DNA of 44,403 bases from Deltaproteobacteria bacterium. GTDB taxonomy: Bacteria > Desulfobacterota > Binatia > Binatales > Binataceae. Below, piece by piece: positions 34,070-44,403 of the stretch; position 1 is the first letter of the stretch, and every line of letters begins with the position of its first letter. The notes under the pieces were generated by a model. It saw only the letters and a list, made by a program, of their open reading frames with translations. It made no database searches and was not told where the DNA came from. Made by a program: the position numbers and the translations under genes. The DNA lies in the NCBI GenBank assembly GCA_021817345.1, contig JAKAVC010000114.1:1-44403 (forward strand), written 5' to 3'.

Positions 34070-37000
34070 TTGGAACGTTCTCTCAAAGAGGCGGCGAGCG
34101 AACTCGAAGCGCGCCTTTCATCGCAGGAGTACCCGCGAATCCCGGTGATGGGGCTGAAGGGAGCCGCGGGGGCGCTGATGCTGCGCGAGGCGGCGATGCG
34201 GCTTTCGCGGCCGATTCTCGCGGTCACGTCGCGCGCGGCCGAGGCGGAGACGCTCGCGAATGAGGTGGCGTTTTTTCTCGGTGAGTCGCTTGAGTCCGAC
34301 GCCTCGGCGCGCAGGGTGCATCTGCTGCGCGCGTGGGAGACGAAACCGTTCGCCCATATCTCGCCGCCGACGGATGTCCAGGCCTCGCAGCTTGCGGTGC
34401 TTTACGCGCTACGCCGCCAGGACGCGCCCCTTGTCGTGACTTCGGCCGAGGCGCTGATGACGCGGACGATTCCGCGCGCGATATTCGACGAATCCGTCGT
34501 CCGAATCGCGAAGAACGATCGGCTCGATCTCGACCTGTTGATCGAAACGCTCGCGTCGGCGGGCTATCAGCGGCTGCCGCAATGCGAGGAGCCGGGCGAT
34601 TTCAGCGTGCGCGGCGGAATCGTGGACGTGTTCTCGCCGCTCTATCGGGAGCCGGTCAGGTTCGAGCTGGAGGACGATCTGGTCATCTCGGTGCGCCATT
34701 TCGAGGCCGCCTCGCAGCGTTCGCTCGGCGCGATTCCCGAGGCGACCGTTATCCGCGCGCGTTACATCTCGCCCGCGGTGCTGAAGGAGCGCGAGCTTGC
34801 CGACGCGGTTGCGCTGCGCACGGCCGAGCTCGGGATGGTGCGCAAGGAGGCGGGCGAACTGCTGGAAACGCTCGCGACCGGGCTTCTGTTTCCGGGCGCG
34901 GAACTCCTGATGCCCTACGTGTACGGGCGTCCGCTCGATTCGCTCTTCGCCTATCTGCCCGAGCGTGCGATTGCGTGGCTGGTCGATCCCGGAAGAATTG
35001 TCGCCGAGGCGGCGCGTTTCTCGGAAACGGTCGCGGCGGAAGCGTCGGCCGCCGAGTCGCGCCCGATTTACCATCCGCCGGCCGATTCGCTTTACGTCGC
35101 GTGCGAGGATCTCGAGCGCGAGCTTTCCGCGATGAGAGCGGTGGAAACCGGCTCGCTGGTTACCGCGATGGCGCCGCGCGAGGGGTGGGCGCCGCCAATA
35201 GAGGTCAAGTCCGCGCCGAGCCTGAAGCTCTCTTCGGTCGAGTTGACCGGGCAGCGCCATGCGATCTCGTTCGAGCCGCTTGCCGCCGAACTCAACGAAG
35301 TCCGCCGGGCACGCGCGCGGGCCGTGATGGTGGTCGAGGGGCAGAACCAGGTCGCGCGCCTTAGGCGCCATCTCGAGGCCTACGACATCGAGGTGAACGC
35401 TGGATGCTGCACGTTTCCCGAACTGCTCGCCAGTGACGACTTCCGGCCCGCGATAATCGAAGGTGAGATCTCGGCGGGCACGGTTCTGCAGGCCGACAGC
35501 CTTTACGTTTACAGCGAAGAAGAGATTTTCGGCGAACCGCGCGCAAGGCGGCGCGCCAGGCCCCGCGCGAAAGGCGCGTTCGTAACCCTCGAGGAGCTGA
35601 AACCGGGCGATCTCGTCGTTCATATCGACCACGGGATCGGGCGCTACCGCGGGCTCAAGCATCTGAAGGTCTCCGACGCGGAAGGCGATTTCCTGAACCT
35701 CGAATACGCCGCCGGCGGTACGATGTACGTGCCGGTCGAGCGGATCAACCTCGTGCAGCGCTATATCGGCGGCGGCGCCGACGGCGCCGAGCCGAAGCTC
35801 GACAAGCTCGGCAGCGGCTCGTGGGAGCGCGTGAAGAAGCGCACCAAGCAGGCCGTGCTCGCGATGGCGAAGGAACTGCTCGAGGTGTACGCCGCGCGCG
35901 AAGTGATGGAGGGGCATGCGTTTCCGCATCCGGGCTCCGAGTACCACGATTTCGCCGAGCGCTTCGAGTTTGAGGAAACGCCCGACCAGCAGGCCGCGAT
36001 CGACGAAGTGATACGCGATCTGACGCGGCCCAAGCCGATGGATCGGCTGATATGCGGAGACGCGGGCTTCGGCAAGACCGAGGTCGCGATGCGCGCGGCG
36101 TTCGTCGCCGTGATGGACGGGCGGCAGGTCGCGGTGCTGGTGCCGACGACGATCCTCGCCGAGCAGCATTGGAACACCTTTCGCGCGCGCTTCAAGGACT
36201 ATCCGGTGCGAATCGAGATGGTCTCGCGGTTCCGCAGCGCCAGGGAAAACAAGGCGACGATCGAGGACGTCGCGCGCGGCAAGGTTGACATCGTAATCGG
36301 GACCCATCGGCTGCTCCAGCGCGACGTCAAATTCGCGCGCCTCGGCCTGCTCGTGATCGACGAGGAGCATCGCTTCGGCGTAGCCGACAAGGAAAAGATC
36401 AAGAAGCTCAGGAAGCTGGTCGACGTGCTGACCCTGACGGCGACGCCGATTCCGCGCACGCTTCACATGGCGATGCTGGGGATACGCGACCTTTCCGTTA
36501 TCCAGACCGCGCCGCCCGACCGCCAGGCGATTCGGACGTTCGTCGCGCATTTCGACGACGCGCTGGTGCGCGAGGTCGTCCTGCGCGAACTGAACCGCGG
36601 CGGACAGGTGTTTTTCGTGCACAACCGGGTCGAGAATATCGAGTACATGGCGCGCCATCTGCGCTCGCTGATTCCAGAAGCCCGAATCGCAATCGCGCAC
36701 GGCCAGATGAACGAGAAGCAGCTCGAGGACGTGATGCGCGCGTTTATCGAGAACCGGATAAACGTGCTGGTGTGCACCGCGATAATCGAGTCGGGACTGG
36801 ATATTCCCAATGCCAACACGATGATCGTCAACCGCGCGGACCATTTCGGGCTCGCCCAGCTCTACCAGTTGCGCGGACGGGTCGGACGTTCGCGCCAGAA
36901 GGCCTACGCGTACCTGCTGATCCCCGGCGAGCACATCATCACCCGCGACGCCAAGCGGCGAATCGAGGCGCTGCGCGAGCTGGTCGAGTCGGACTCGGGC

Positions 37001-37666
37001 GGCGGAGGATTCAAGCTCGCGATGGCGGATTTGGAGCATCGCGGCGCCGGCAACCTGCTCGGGCGCGAGCAGTCGGGCGAAATCGCGGCGGTCGGCTTCG
37101 AGCTTTACACCGAGATGATGGACGAGGCGATTCATGAGTTGCGGGGCGAGCCGCAGCGGGTCGAGTTCGAGCCCGAACTGAAGCTCGGGGTTCCGGCCTA
37201 TATCCCCGAGGCGTACGTCGCCGACGAGAATGAGCGGCTGGTGATTTACCGGAGGTTCGCCCGCGCCGAGTCCGAGGAGGAACTGGCCGAACTGCGCGAC
37301 GAGATGCGCGATCGGTTTGGGCCGGTGCCGACGCTGGTCGAAAACCTCGTGCAGGCGATGAAGATACGGCGCACGATGCGCGTCCAGATGGTGCTCGCCG
37401 CGACGCTCAAGGGAAACCAGCTCGAAATCAAGTTCCATCCCGAGGCCCCGGTCGACACCGCGCGGCTTGCGAAGCTGGCCGACGCGAACCGAAAGCGCAT
37501 GCGCCTTACCCCCTCCTTCCAGGTAATCGTCGCGGTGGACCGCGCCGAGCCCGGCGACTATACGAAGGCCTTCGCGCAGGTCGAAGCCGTCTTGCAGGCT
37601 CTCGCCGCCTGTGAGAATTTGGAGTCCGGGCTGGCCGCGCGCGACGCCGGGCCAGCCGCCAACTGA
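34070..37666 (+). CDS. mfd: Transcription-repair coupling factor
   Basis: A 1198-residue Mfd. It displaces RNA polymerase stalled at DNA lesions and recruits UvrA. Domains in order: UvrB-like N-terminal module (about 1-330), linker with D3, RNA polymerase-interacting CarD-like domain from about residue 503 (VTLEELKPGDLVVHIDHGIG), RecG-like helicase with Walker A GDAGFGKTE (663-671), DEEH box (764-767), TATPIPRTLHMA and QLRGRVGRS, and the TRCF C-terminal domain. The start is TTG at 34070; no ATG fits the family N-terminus. It begins a run with surA, pdxA and uvrA with gaps of only a few bases, so damage recognition genes mfd and uvrA may share a transcript. Confidence 0.97.
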   Translation: MERSLKEAASELEARLSSQEYPRIPVMGLKGAAGALMLREAAMRLSRPILAVTSRAAEAETLANEVAFFLGESLESDASARRVHLLRAWETKPFAHISPPTDVQASQLAVLYALRRQDAPLVVTSAEALMTRTIPRAIFDESVVRIAKNDRLDLDLLIETLASAGYQRLPQCEEPGDFSVRGGIVDVFSPLYREPVRFELEDDLVISVRHFEAASQRSLGAIPEATVIRARYISPAVLKERELADAVALRTAELGMVRKEAGELLETLATGLLFPGAELLMPYVYGRPLDSLFAYLPERAIAWLVDPGRIVAEAARFSETVAAEASAAESRPIYHPPADSLYVACEDLERELSAMRAVETGSLVTAMAPREGWAPPIEVKSAPSLKLSSVELTGQRHAISFEPLAAELNEVRRARARAVMVVEGQNQVARLRRHLEAYDIEVNAGCCTFPELLASDDFRPAIIEGEISAGTVLQADSLYVYSEEEIFGEPRARRRARPRAKGAFVTLEELKPGDLVVHIDHGIGRYRGLKHLKVSDAEGDFLNLEYAAGGTMYVPVERINLVQRYIGGGADGAEPKLDKLGSGSWERVKKRTKQAVLAMAKELLEVYAAREVMEGHAFPHPGSEYHDFAERFEFEETPDQQAAIDEVIRDLTRPKPMDRLICGDAGFGKTEVAMRAAFVAVMDGRQVAVLVPTTILAEQHWNTFRARFKDYPVRIEMVSRFRSARENKATIEDVARGKVDIVIGTHRLLQRDVKFARLGLLVIDEEHRFGVADKEKIKKLRKLVDVLTLTATPIPRTLHMAMLGIRDLSVIQTAPPDRQAIRTFVAHFDDALVREVVLRELNRGGQVFFVHNRVENIEYMARHLRSLIPEARIAIAHGQMNEKQLEDVMRAFIENRINVLVCTAIIESGLDIPNANTMIVNRADHFGLAQLYQLRGRVGRSRQKAYAYLLIPGEHIITRDAKRRIEALRELVESDSGGGGFKLAMADLEHRGAGNLLGREQSGEIAAVGFELYTEMMDEAIHELRGEPQRVEFEPELKLGVPAYIPEAYVADENERLVIYRRFARAESEEELAELRDEMRDRFGPVPTLVENLVQAMKIRRTMRVQMVLAATLKGNQLEIKFHPEAPVDTARLAKLADANRKRMRLTPSFQVIVAVDRAEPGDYTKAFAQVEAVLQALAACENLESGLAARDAGPAAN

Positions 37667-37671
37667 GGTCA

Positions 37672-38652
37672 ATGTCGTCTAGCCGAAGTTTCCTGTTCGC
37701 AGGCGCCACGGCGTTCACCGGGGTGGCGCTGATGGTATTGTGCGGATCCGCGCCGGCCGCGGCCCAGACGATCGACGAAGTAGTCGCGAGCGTGGACAAT
37801 AACCCGATAACGCTCAGCGACGTGCGCGCGTTCGCCGCCGCCACGGGCACGCATCTGCCCGATTACGGGGCCACTTCCTCGCCGAACTTCAAGCCGGCGC
37901 TCAAGCAGGTGATCGAGCAGAAGCTGCTCGAACAGGAAGTCAAGAAATACGACAGCAAGATCGACGACAGTCAGGTCAGCGCCTATATCCAGCAGATCGA
38001 GCAGGCGCGCGGCGTCAGCGACCAGCAGCTCCAGCAGGCGCTGGCGCAAAACGGACTCACCTACGCCGCGTTTCGCAAGCAGATCCGCCTGGAGCTGGAA
38101 AAGACATTGATGATTAACGACGAGGTGCGCTCCAAGCTCAGGGTTTCCGACGCGCAGGTGAAGGCCTACTACGACGCGCATCGCAACGACTTCATGGTCA
38201 CGAAGGAGCGCTACAAGCTCGCCCAAATTCTGATCGCGGTGCCGGACAACGCCTCGCCCAAGCAGGTCGCGGCCGCACGCGCGAAGGCCGAGATGGTGCG
38301 CAAGCTGGCGCTCTCGGGGCAGGACTTCGCCACGAGATCCGAACAATACTCCGACGACGCTTCCAAGACCAAGGGCGGCGAACTCGGCTACTTCGCGCCG
38401 GGCGAGATAATGAACCAGATCCTGGACGCGGTTAAGCCGCTCAAGCCCGGCCAGATATCGCGGATCGTCCGCACGCAGTACGGATTTCATATTCTCAAGC
38501 TCGAGAAGCACGAGGTCCCCGGCCCGATGCCGTTCGCGGACGTCAAGAGAGCTATCCGCGATCACCTGCTCGACCAGATGACCAACCAGCAAGTGCGGCA
38601 ATGGGTCGATACGCAGCTTGTCAAACAACATTACGTTGAAACGCTCTACTAG
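37672..38652 (+). CDS. surA: SurA-like periplasmic chaperone/peptidyl-prolyl isomerase
   Basis: A 326-residue exported protein with a signal peptide (about 1-31, ending APAAAQ), a SurA N-terminal chaperone domain (33-170) and one parvulin domain at 180-280 with YKLAQILIAV, FATRSEQYSDDASKTKGGEL and QYGFHILKLEKH. It helps outer-membrane proteins fold in the periplasm. E. coli SurA has two parvulin domains; this has one, as in many non-gammaproteobacteria. The adjoining pdxA gives the classic surA-pdxA order, which supports the name. The ATG is five bases after the mfd stop. Confidence 0.9.
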   Translation: MSSSRSFLFAGATAFTGVALMVLCGSAPAAAQTIDEVVASVDNNPITLSDVRAFAAATGTHLPDYGATSSPNFKPALKQVIEQKLLEQEVKKYDSKIDDSQVSAYIQQIEQARGVSDQQLQQALAQNGLTYAAFRKQIRLELEKTLMINDEVRSKLRVSDAQVKAYYDAHRNDFMVTKERYKLAQILIAVPDNASPKQVAAARAKAEMVRKLALSGQDFATRSEQYSDDASKTKGGELGYFAPGEIMNQILDAVKPLKPGQISRIVRTQYGFHILKLEKHEVPGPMPFADVKRAIRDHLLDQMTNQQVRQWVDTQLVKQHYVETLY

Positions 38653-39682
38653 GCCGGCCGCGCGGCGAAATTCGCCGCCGCTGGTCGCGGTCAGCATGGG
38701 GGATCCGAGCGGAATCGGTCCCGAAATAATCGTCAAGGCCGCAATCGCCCTCGCCCGCAACGGCGCGGCGCGAATCGTCGTGGTGGGAGACCTCGCCGCG
38801 ATGCGCGAATGTGCGCAACGGATCGCCGGTGCGCCGAAGATTTCAGAGTGGCGCGTGGGCGAGCGGCTTCCCAAGGGCCTCGGCGTGCTTGCGACCGGAA
38901 AACTCGACGCCGGCGCGCGAGTGCCGGGACGTCCCACCGTCGCGGGCGGCGAGGCGTCGTATCACTACGTCGTCGCGGGCGCAAAGATGGCGCTCGCGGG
39001 CGAGGTGGACGCGCTTGCGACCGCGCCGATCAGCAAGGAATGGTGGAATCGCGCGGGCCATCACTACCCCGGCCATTCGGAACTGCTGGCCAGGTTCTCG
39101 CACACCCGGCTATGGAGAATGATGTTCGTCGGCGAGCGGCTGAACGTCGCGCTGGTGACGGTGCATATGGGGCTTGCGAAGGTCTCGAAAGCGCTCACCC
39201 GCGCGCGGGTGCTCGATACGATTCGCCTGCTCGCGCGCCATATGCGCGAGGATCGCGGGATCGCCAATCCGCGCCTGGGCGTCCTCGGCTTCAATCCGCA
39301 CGCGGGCGAGGGCGGACTGTTCGGCGACGAGGAGATACGCGTTATCGAGCCCGCGCTGCGGCGCGCGCGGGCCGAGGGAATCGACGCGTTCGGGCCGCTC
39401 GCTCCCGATACCGCGTTCATCCGCGTCGACGGGCGGTTCGGCTTCGACGCGGCGGTCGCGATGTATCACGATCAGGGCTTGATAGCGGTAAAGACATTGG
39501 AGTTCGACCGCTCGGTGAACGTCACGCTCGGCCTTCCCTTCGTCAGGACCTCGCCCGACCACGGCACCGCCTTCGCGATCGCCGGACAGGGCAAGGCGAA
39601 CCCGTCGAGCATGCTCGCGGCGATCGAATACGCGGCGCATGCGGCGAGGATGCGGCGCGAGAGGCGCCGAAGCGGCGCGTGA
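38618..39682 (+). CDS. pdxA: 4-hydroxythreonine-4-phosphate dehydrogenase
   Basis: A PdxA of about 354 residues. It oxidises 4-phosphohydroxy-L-threonine with NAD in PLP synthesis. Family blocks: [15 protein letters not shown] near the start, [19 protein letters not shown] with the metal-binding His, [28 protein letters not shown] with the second metal His, and [18 protein letters not shown]. The start is unclear: no ATG lies ahead of the first strand, so a TTG at 38618 (or 38636) is needed, which overlaps surA by 35 (or 17) nt. With pdxH at 10.7 kb this supports DXP-dependent PLP synthesis. Confidence 0.94.
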   Translation: MSNNITLKRSTRPAARRNSPPLVAVSMGDPSGIGPEIIVKAAIALARNGAARIVVVGDLAAMRECAQRIAGAPKISEWRVGERLPKGLGVLATGKLDAGARVPGRPTVAGGEASYHYVVAGAKMALAGEVDALATAPISKEWWNRAGHHYPGHSELLARFSHTRLWRMMFVGERLNVALVTVHMGLAKVSKALTRARVLDTIRLLARHMREDRGIANPRLGVLGFNPHAGEGGLFGDEEIRVIEPALRRARAEGIDAFGPLAPDTAFIRVDGRFGFDAAVAMYHDQGLIAVKTLEFDRSVNVTLGLPFVRTSPDHGTAFAIAGQGKANPSSMLAAIEYAAHAARMRRERRRSGA

Positions 39683-39701
39683 GAAACGAAGCGGGAAGGC
39701 G

Positions 39702-42533
<2,832 letters not shown>

Positions 42534-42541
42534 CGGCGACT

Positions 42542-42718
42542 ATGAAACTGATCCGGCGCATGCGCCTGTTACGCGCGCTCGAACGCTACGTGGCGAAGGC
42601 CAATCGGCGCGACGTGACAGCGCGGCTGAACGAATTCCATAAGTGCGAGACGTCGAAGCTCGATTCAGCGCTTGCGGCGATGCAGTCGGCGTCGATCGCG
42701 CGCGAACTGTGTGATTAA
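42542..42718 (+). pseudogene. Eroded antitoxin of a MazEF-like pair
   Basis: The 58-residue frame ends in YVAKANRRDVTARLNEF and SALAAMQSASIARE, the C-terminal pattern of small antitoxins paired with MazF/PemK toxins (DVTARLN ... LDxALAAMQ). The N-terminal DNA-binding half is cut down to about ten basic residues, so the protein is probably inactive. It starts 9 bp after uvrA and overlaps the next frame by 8 nt, the usual antitoxin-toxin order. Confidence 0.5.
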
Positions 42719-42908
42719 GCGGGGCGAGATCCGGTGGGTGTCGCTGCCGGATCCAAAGGGCTCGGCGCCACGACCTGCGACTGGTATTGTCGTTGCGATA
42801 GAAACGGCGAACGCCTCAGCGCGGCTTTGGCACGACGCGCACCTGCGCGGCCAATCGCGATCGCGCCGCCACTACTCCTTTTCGGATTTTTCCATTGTGA
42901 CGTCGTAA
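42711..42908 (+). pseudogene. Truncated MazF/PemK-like toxin
   Basis: From the GTG the frame reads MIKRGEIRWVSLPDPKGSAP, the standard start of MazF-family endoribonucleases (RGE-x-W/R-W-V/A-x-L-x-x-P-x-G-S). After about 35 residues it loses similarity and stops at 65, while a full toxin has about 110. Its 3' end overlaps the convergent DUF488 gene by 37 nt, which suggests the toxin 3' part was lost when that gene or a rearrangement arrived. Confidence 0.55.
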
Positions 42909-43423
42909 ATGATGCGGCCGTCCGCGACGCGGGCGAAGCGCGGGAGCTGATGCGGCGAGAGTTTGCCGTCGGGCAGGATATGCACGACCGTCCATCCGCG
43001 AAGCGTCAGGTGGTCGGAGATGATCCGCCGATGGCATCGCCACCATAGGCCCTCCGAGCACATGTAGGCGGCCGGCTTCGCGCGCGCGAGCTCGATCAGT
43101 TCCGCGAGTCCCGCCTCGAATTCCGCCGTCTCCGCGTAGTCAGCGTAAGAGCGAAAAGCGGGCGTGGTCCACGCCGTATGCGGCGAATCGGGCGTCACCT
43201 GATGGCGCCGGCCGCCAAGGGATTTCATCCATCGGTACTCGATCCCCGCGCATTCCATCGCGCGCGAGAGTTCATCCTGATTGAATTGCGGCCATCGGCG
43301 CGACGACGGAAACGAGCGCACGTCGGCAAGCGCGGCGATTCGGTTCGCGCCGAGGAGTTCGAGGAAACGTTCGAGCGGATGGGTCGAATGGCCGACGGTG
43401 TGGATGACCTGTTCGTCAGGCAT
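42872..43423 (-). CDS. DUF488 domain-containing protein
   Basis: A 183-residue cytosolic protein of the DUF488 family. Signatures are IHTVGHSTHPLERFLELL, ALADVRSFPSSRRWPQFNQD, WMKSLGGRR and the C-terminal CSEGLWWRCHRRIISDHL, which keeps the C-x-E-x5-C-H-R-x2-I pattern. Function is unknown; the conserved Cys/His hint at a redox or metal role. It follows the DUF2182 gene with 24 bp between stop and start, so they could share a transcript. Confidence 0.88.
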   Translation of the reverse strand: MPDEQVIHTVGHSTHPLERFLELLGANRIAALADVRSFPSSRRWPQFNQDELSRAMECAGIEYRWMKSLGGRRHQVTPDSPHTAWTTPAFRSYADYAETAEFEAGLAELIELARAKPAAYMCSEGLWWRCHRRIISDHLTLRGWTVVHILPDGKLSPHQLPRFARVADGRIIYDVTMEKSEKE

Positions 43424-43447
43424 CGCGGAGGCGACCCGCGCGGGCGT

Positions 43448-44248
43448 TCATCCCACCGCGACCACCGCGATACCCGAGGCAAGCAGCAGGATTCCCGCAA
43501 TCGCGGCGATCGCGCGGCCGAACGGCGCGACTTTTTCCAGCAGGACGAAAATCGTGATCGCGGCGACCCAGGCAAGATTCATCGCGCCCGCGACGAACAG
43601 CAGCACCATCAGCATCCAGCAGCATCCTACACACGACGCGCCGTGCTTGAGTCCCATCAAGAGGGCGCCCGACGCGCCCTCGCGCCATTCGGTCATGAAG
43701 AAGCCCAGCGGAGAGCGGCACTTGCGAAGGCATGCGTTTTTGAGCGGCGTGAGTTGGTAGATACCCGCGGCGATCAGGATGAGCGCGCCGGCAAGCGGCG
43801 TGGTGCGGAGCGCGTCGTCGATTATACCGGCACGCTGGAGCCCGTACTGCAACGCGGTCGCGCCAACGCTGAAGAGCGTCCATGCGGCGAGATAGCCGGT
43901 CGCGAAGGACCATACCCGGCGGGTGGCGGCGGCGCCCGCATCGCGCGAGCGGGCGATTCGCGCGTAGGTGAGCAGCATCGGGCTCGCCGTCGGCAGCATC
44001 ATCGCGACCATCATCACAGCCCACATCCAGAAGGTGAGCCAGAGGTCGGCTGCGGACCCTCGATGCGCCGCCGGCATGATCATGCCCGCCATCCCGGCGG
44101 AGCCCGAAGCGCCCGCGCCCATCGGCATCCGCGCCATATACACCCACGCGAGCGCGCTTATCGCGACGATCCCCGTCCAGATGACAACGCGGTCGCGCCG
44201 GGGAAGACCGGGGGCGGCAAGCGGTTGTGAGTCAGCGGCTGTCGTCAT
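43448..44248 (-). CDS. DUF2182 predicted metal-binding integral membrane protein
   Basis: A 266-residue membrane protein with about seven hydrophobic segments. Family marks are the MMVAMMLPTASPMLLTYARI helix, a GYLAAWTLFSVGATALQ helix, TPLKNACLRKCRSPL and the HGASCVGCCWMLMVLLFVAG helix with His and Cys residues that could bind metal. DUF2182 often pairs with DUF1326; that partner is not in the window but could lie just beyond it. The ATG at 44248 is taken although no strong ribosome site is visible; a longer frame upstream runs into the inverted repeat at the window edge. Confidence 0.85.
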   Translation of the reverse strand: MTTAADSQPLAAPGLPRRDRVVIWTGIVAISALAWVYMARMPMGAGASGSAGMAGMIMPAAHRGSAADLWLTFWMWAVMMVAMMLPTASPMLLTYARIARSRDAGAAATRRVWSFATGYLAAWTLFSVGATALQYGLQRAGIIDDALRTTPLAGALILIAAGIYQLTPLKNACLRKCRSPLGFFMTEWREGASGALLMGLKHGASCVGCCWMLMVLLFVAGAMNLAWVAAITIFVLLEKVAPFGRAIAAIAGILLLASGIAVVAVG

Positions 44249-44277
44249 GGGAGAGCGGCCGGAGCGTCGCCGCGCCC

Positions 44278-44401
44278 TAGTGTGCCGTCTCGTAAATAAG
44301 TGCAGCACTCGCCCTGCCGTCGAACTGACGATTGGTGCACAGATTCCGCGCTTTTCAGGCACACTTCGGCTTGTGGCTCTATAGATATTTGCGAGACACT
44401 A
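44278..44401. repeat. Inverted-repeat bounded element (MITE or IS remnant)
   Basis: The left arm TAGTGTGCCGTCTCGTAAATA (44278-44298) and the complement of the right arm, TAGTGTCTCGCAAATA (44386-44401), match apart from a 5-base gap and one mismatch. The 124-bp segment has no coding frame. This is the form of a miniature inverted-repeat element or a leftover of an insertion sequence. It lies just upstream of the DUF2182 start and may affect its promoter. Confidence 0.45.
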
Positions 44402-44403
44402 CA

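Noticed and set aside
34409-37672. A 1087-codon open frame on the minus strand opposite mfd.
   Set aside because: It mirrors the codon pattern of mfd in G+C-rich DNA, has no domain, and mfd itself is unmistakable.

Overview
The window reads as a G+C-rich chromosomal segment of a Gram-negative, probably uncultured bacterium. An outer membrane is implied by surA next to pdxA. Other pointers are a class-1 style glycan export locus, a deazaflavin (F420-type) oxidoreductase, GTP-dependent PEPCK and an acyl-CoA dehydrogenase. This mix resembles deltaproteobacterial or Binatota-like genomes, but that placement is inference; no rRNA or other phylogenetic marker lies in the window.

Region by region. 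(1) 0-10.4 kb: the tail of a sigma-54 activator with a good terminator, then an extracellular polysaccharide locus. A minus-strand pair (sulfotransferase, GT2 glycosyltransferase) diverges across a 720-bp gap from a plus-strand run: Wzz-like chain-length protein, GT2, Wzy-like polymerase, two GT4 enzymes and an EpsB/WbaP-type initiating sugar-phosphate transferase. (2) 10.6-17.3 kb: housekeeping and metabolic genes: pdxH, an acyl-CoA dehydrogenase, YjbQ, a DUF1614 membrane protein, tRNA-Glu(UUC), a dihydroorotate-dehydrogenase-like protein lacking the catalytic cysteine motif, a ketopantoate-reductase family protein overlapping an M67 JAMM peptidase, and a minus-strand deazaflavin-dependent oxidoreductase. 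(3) 17.4-21.2 kb: a compact operon under a perfect TetR-type palindrome: TetR regulator, a small ferritin-like protein, two NTF2-like proteins and two tandem ferritin-like (DUF455-like) diiron paralogues, closed by a strong terminator. This is the best candidate for an undescribed system. (4) 21.4-23.3 kb: pckG with its own terminator.

(5) 23.3-30.4 kb: an island of lower G+C and decayed genes. A KAP-family membrane NTPase is split by one in-frame TGA. Convergent to it is an HsdR_N (PD-(D/E)XK) plus P-loop gene broken by two single-base frameshifts. Next come remnants of a hydroxyacid dehydrogenase and probably a methyltransferase, then an intact patatin-like phospholipase. The content suggests a defence-type island in decay. 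(6) 30.4-34 kb: bactofilin, a possible nucleotidyl-cyclase remnant, a D-2-hydroxyacid dehydrogenase, a secreted PDZ protein and a MAPEG protein. (7) 34-42.5 kb: mfd, surA, pdxA and uvrA in one tight run, joining transcription-coupled repair, excision repair, outer-membrane protein folding and PLP synthesis. (8) 42.5-44.4 kb: an eroded MazEF-like toxin-antitoxin pair, DUF488 and DUF2182 genes, and a ~124-bp inverted-repeat structure at the window edge that may be a MITE or insertion-sequence remnant.

All calls come from reading the sequence and translations by eye; no database search was possible.
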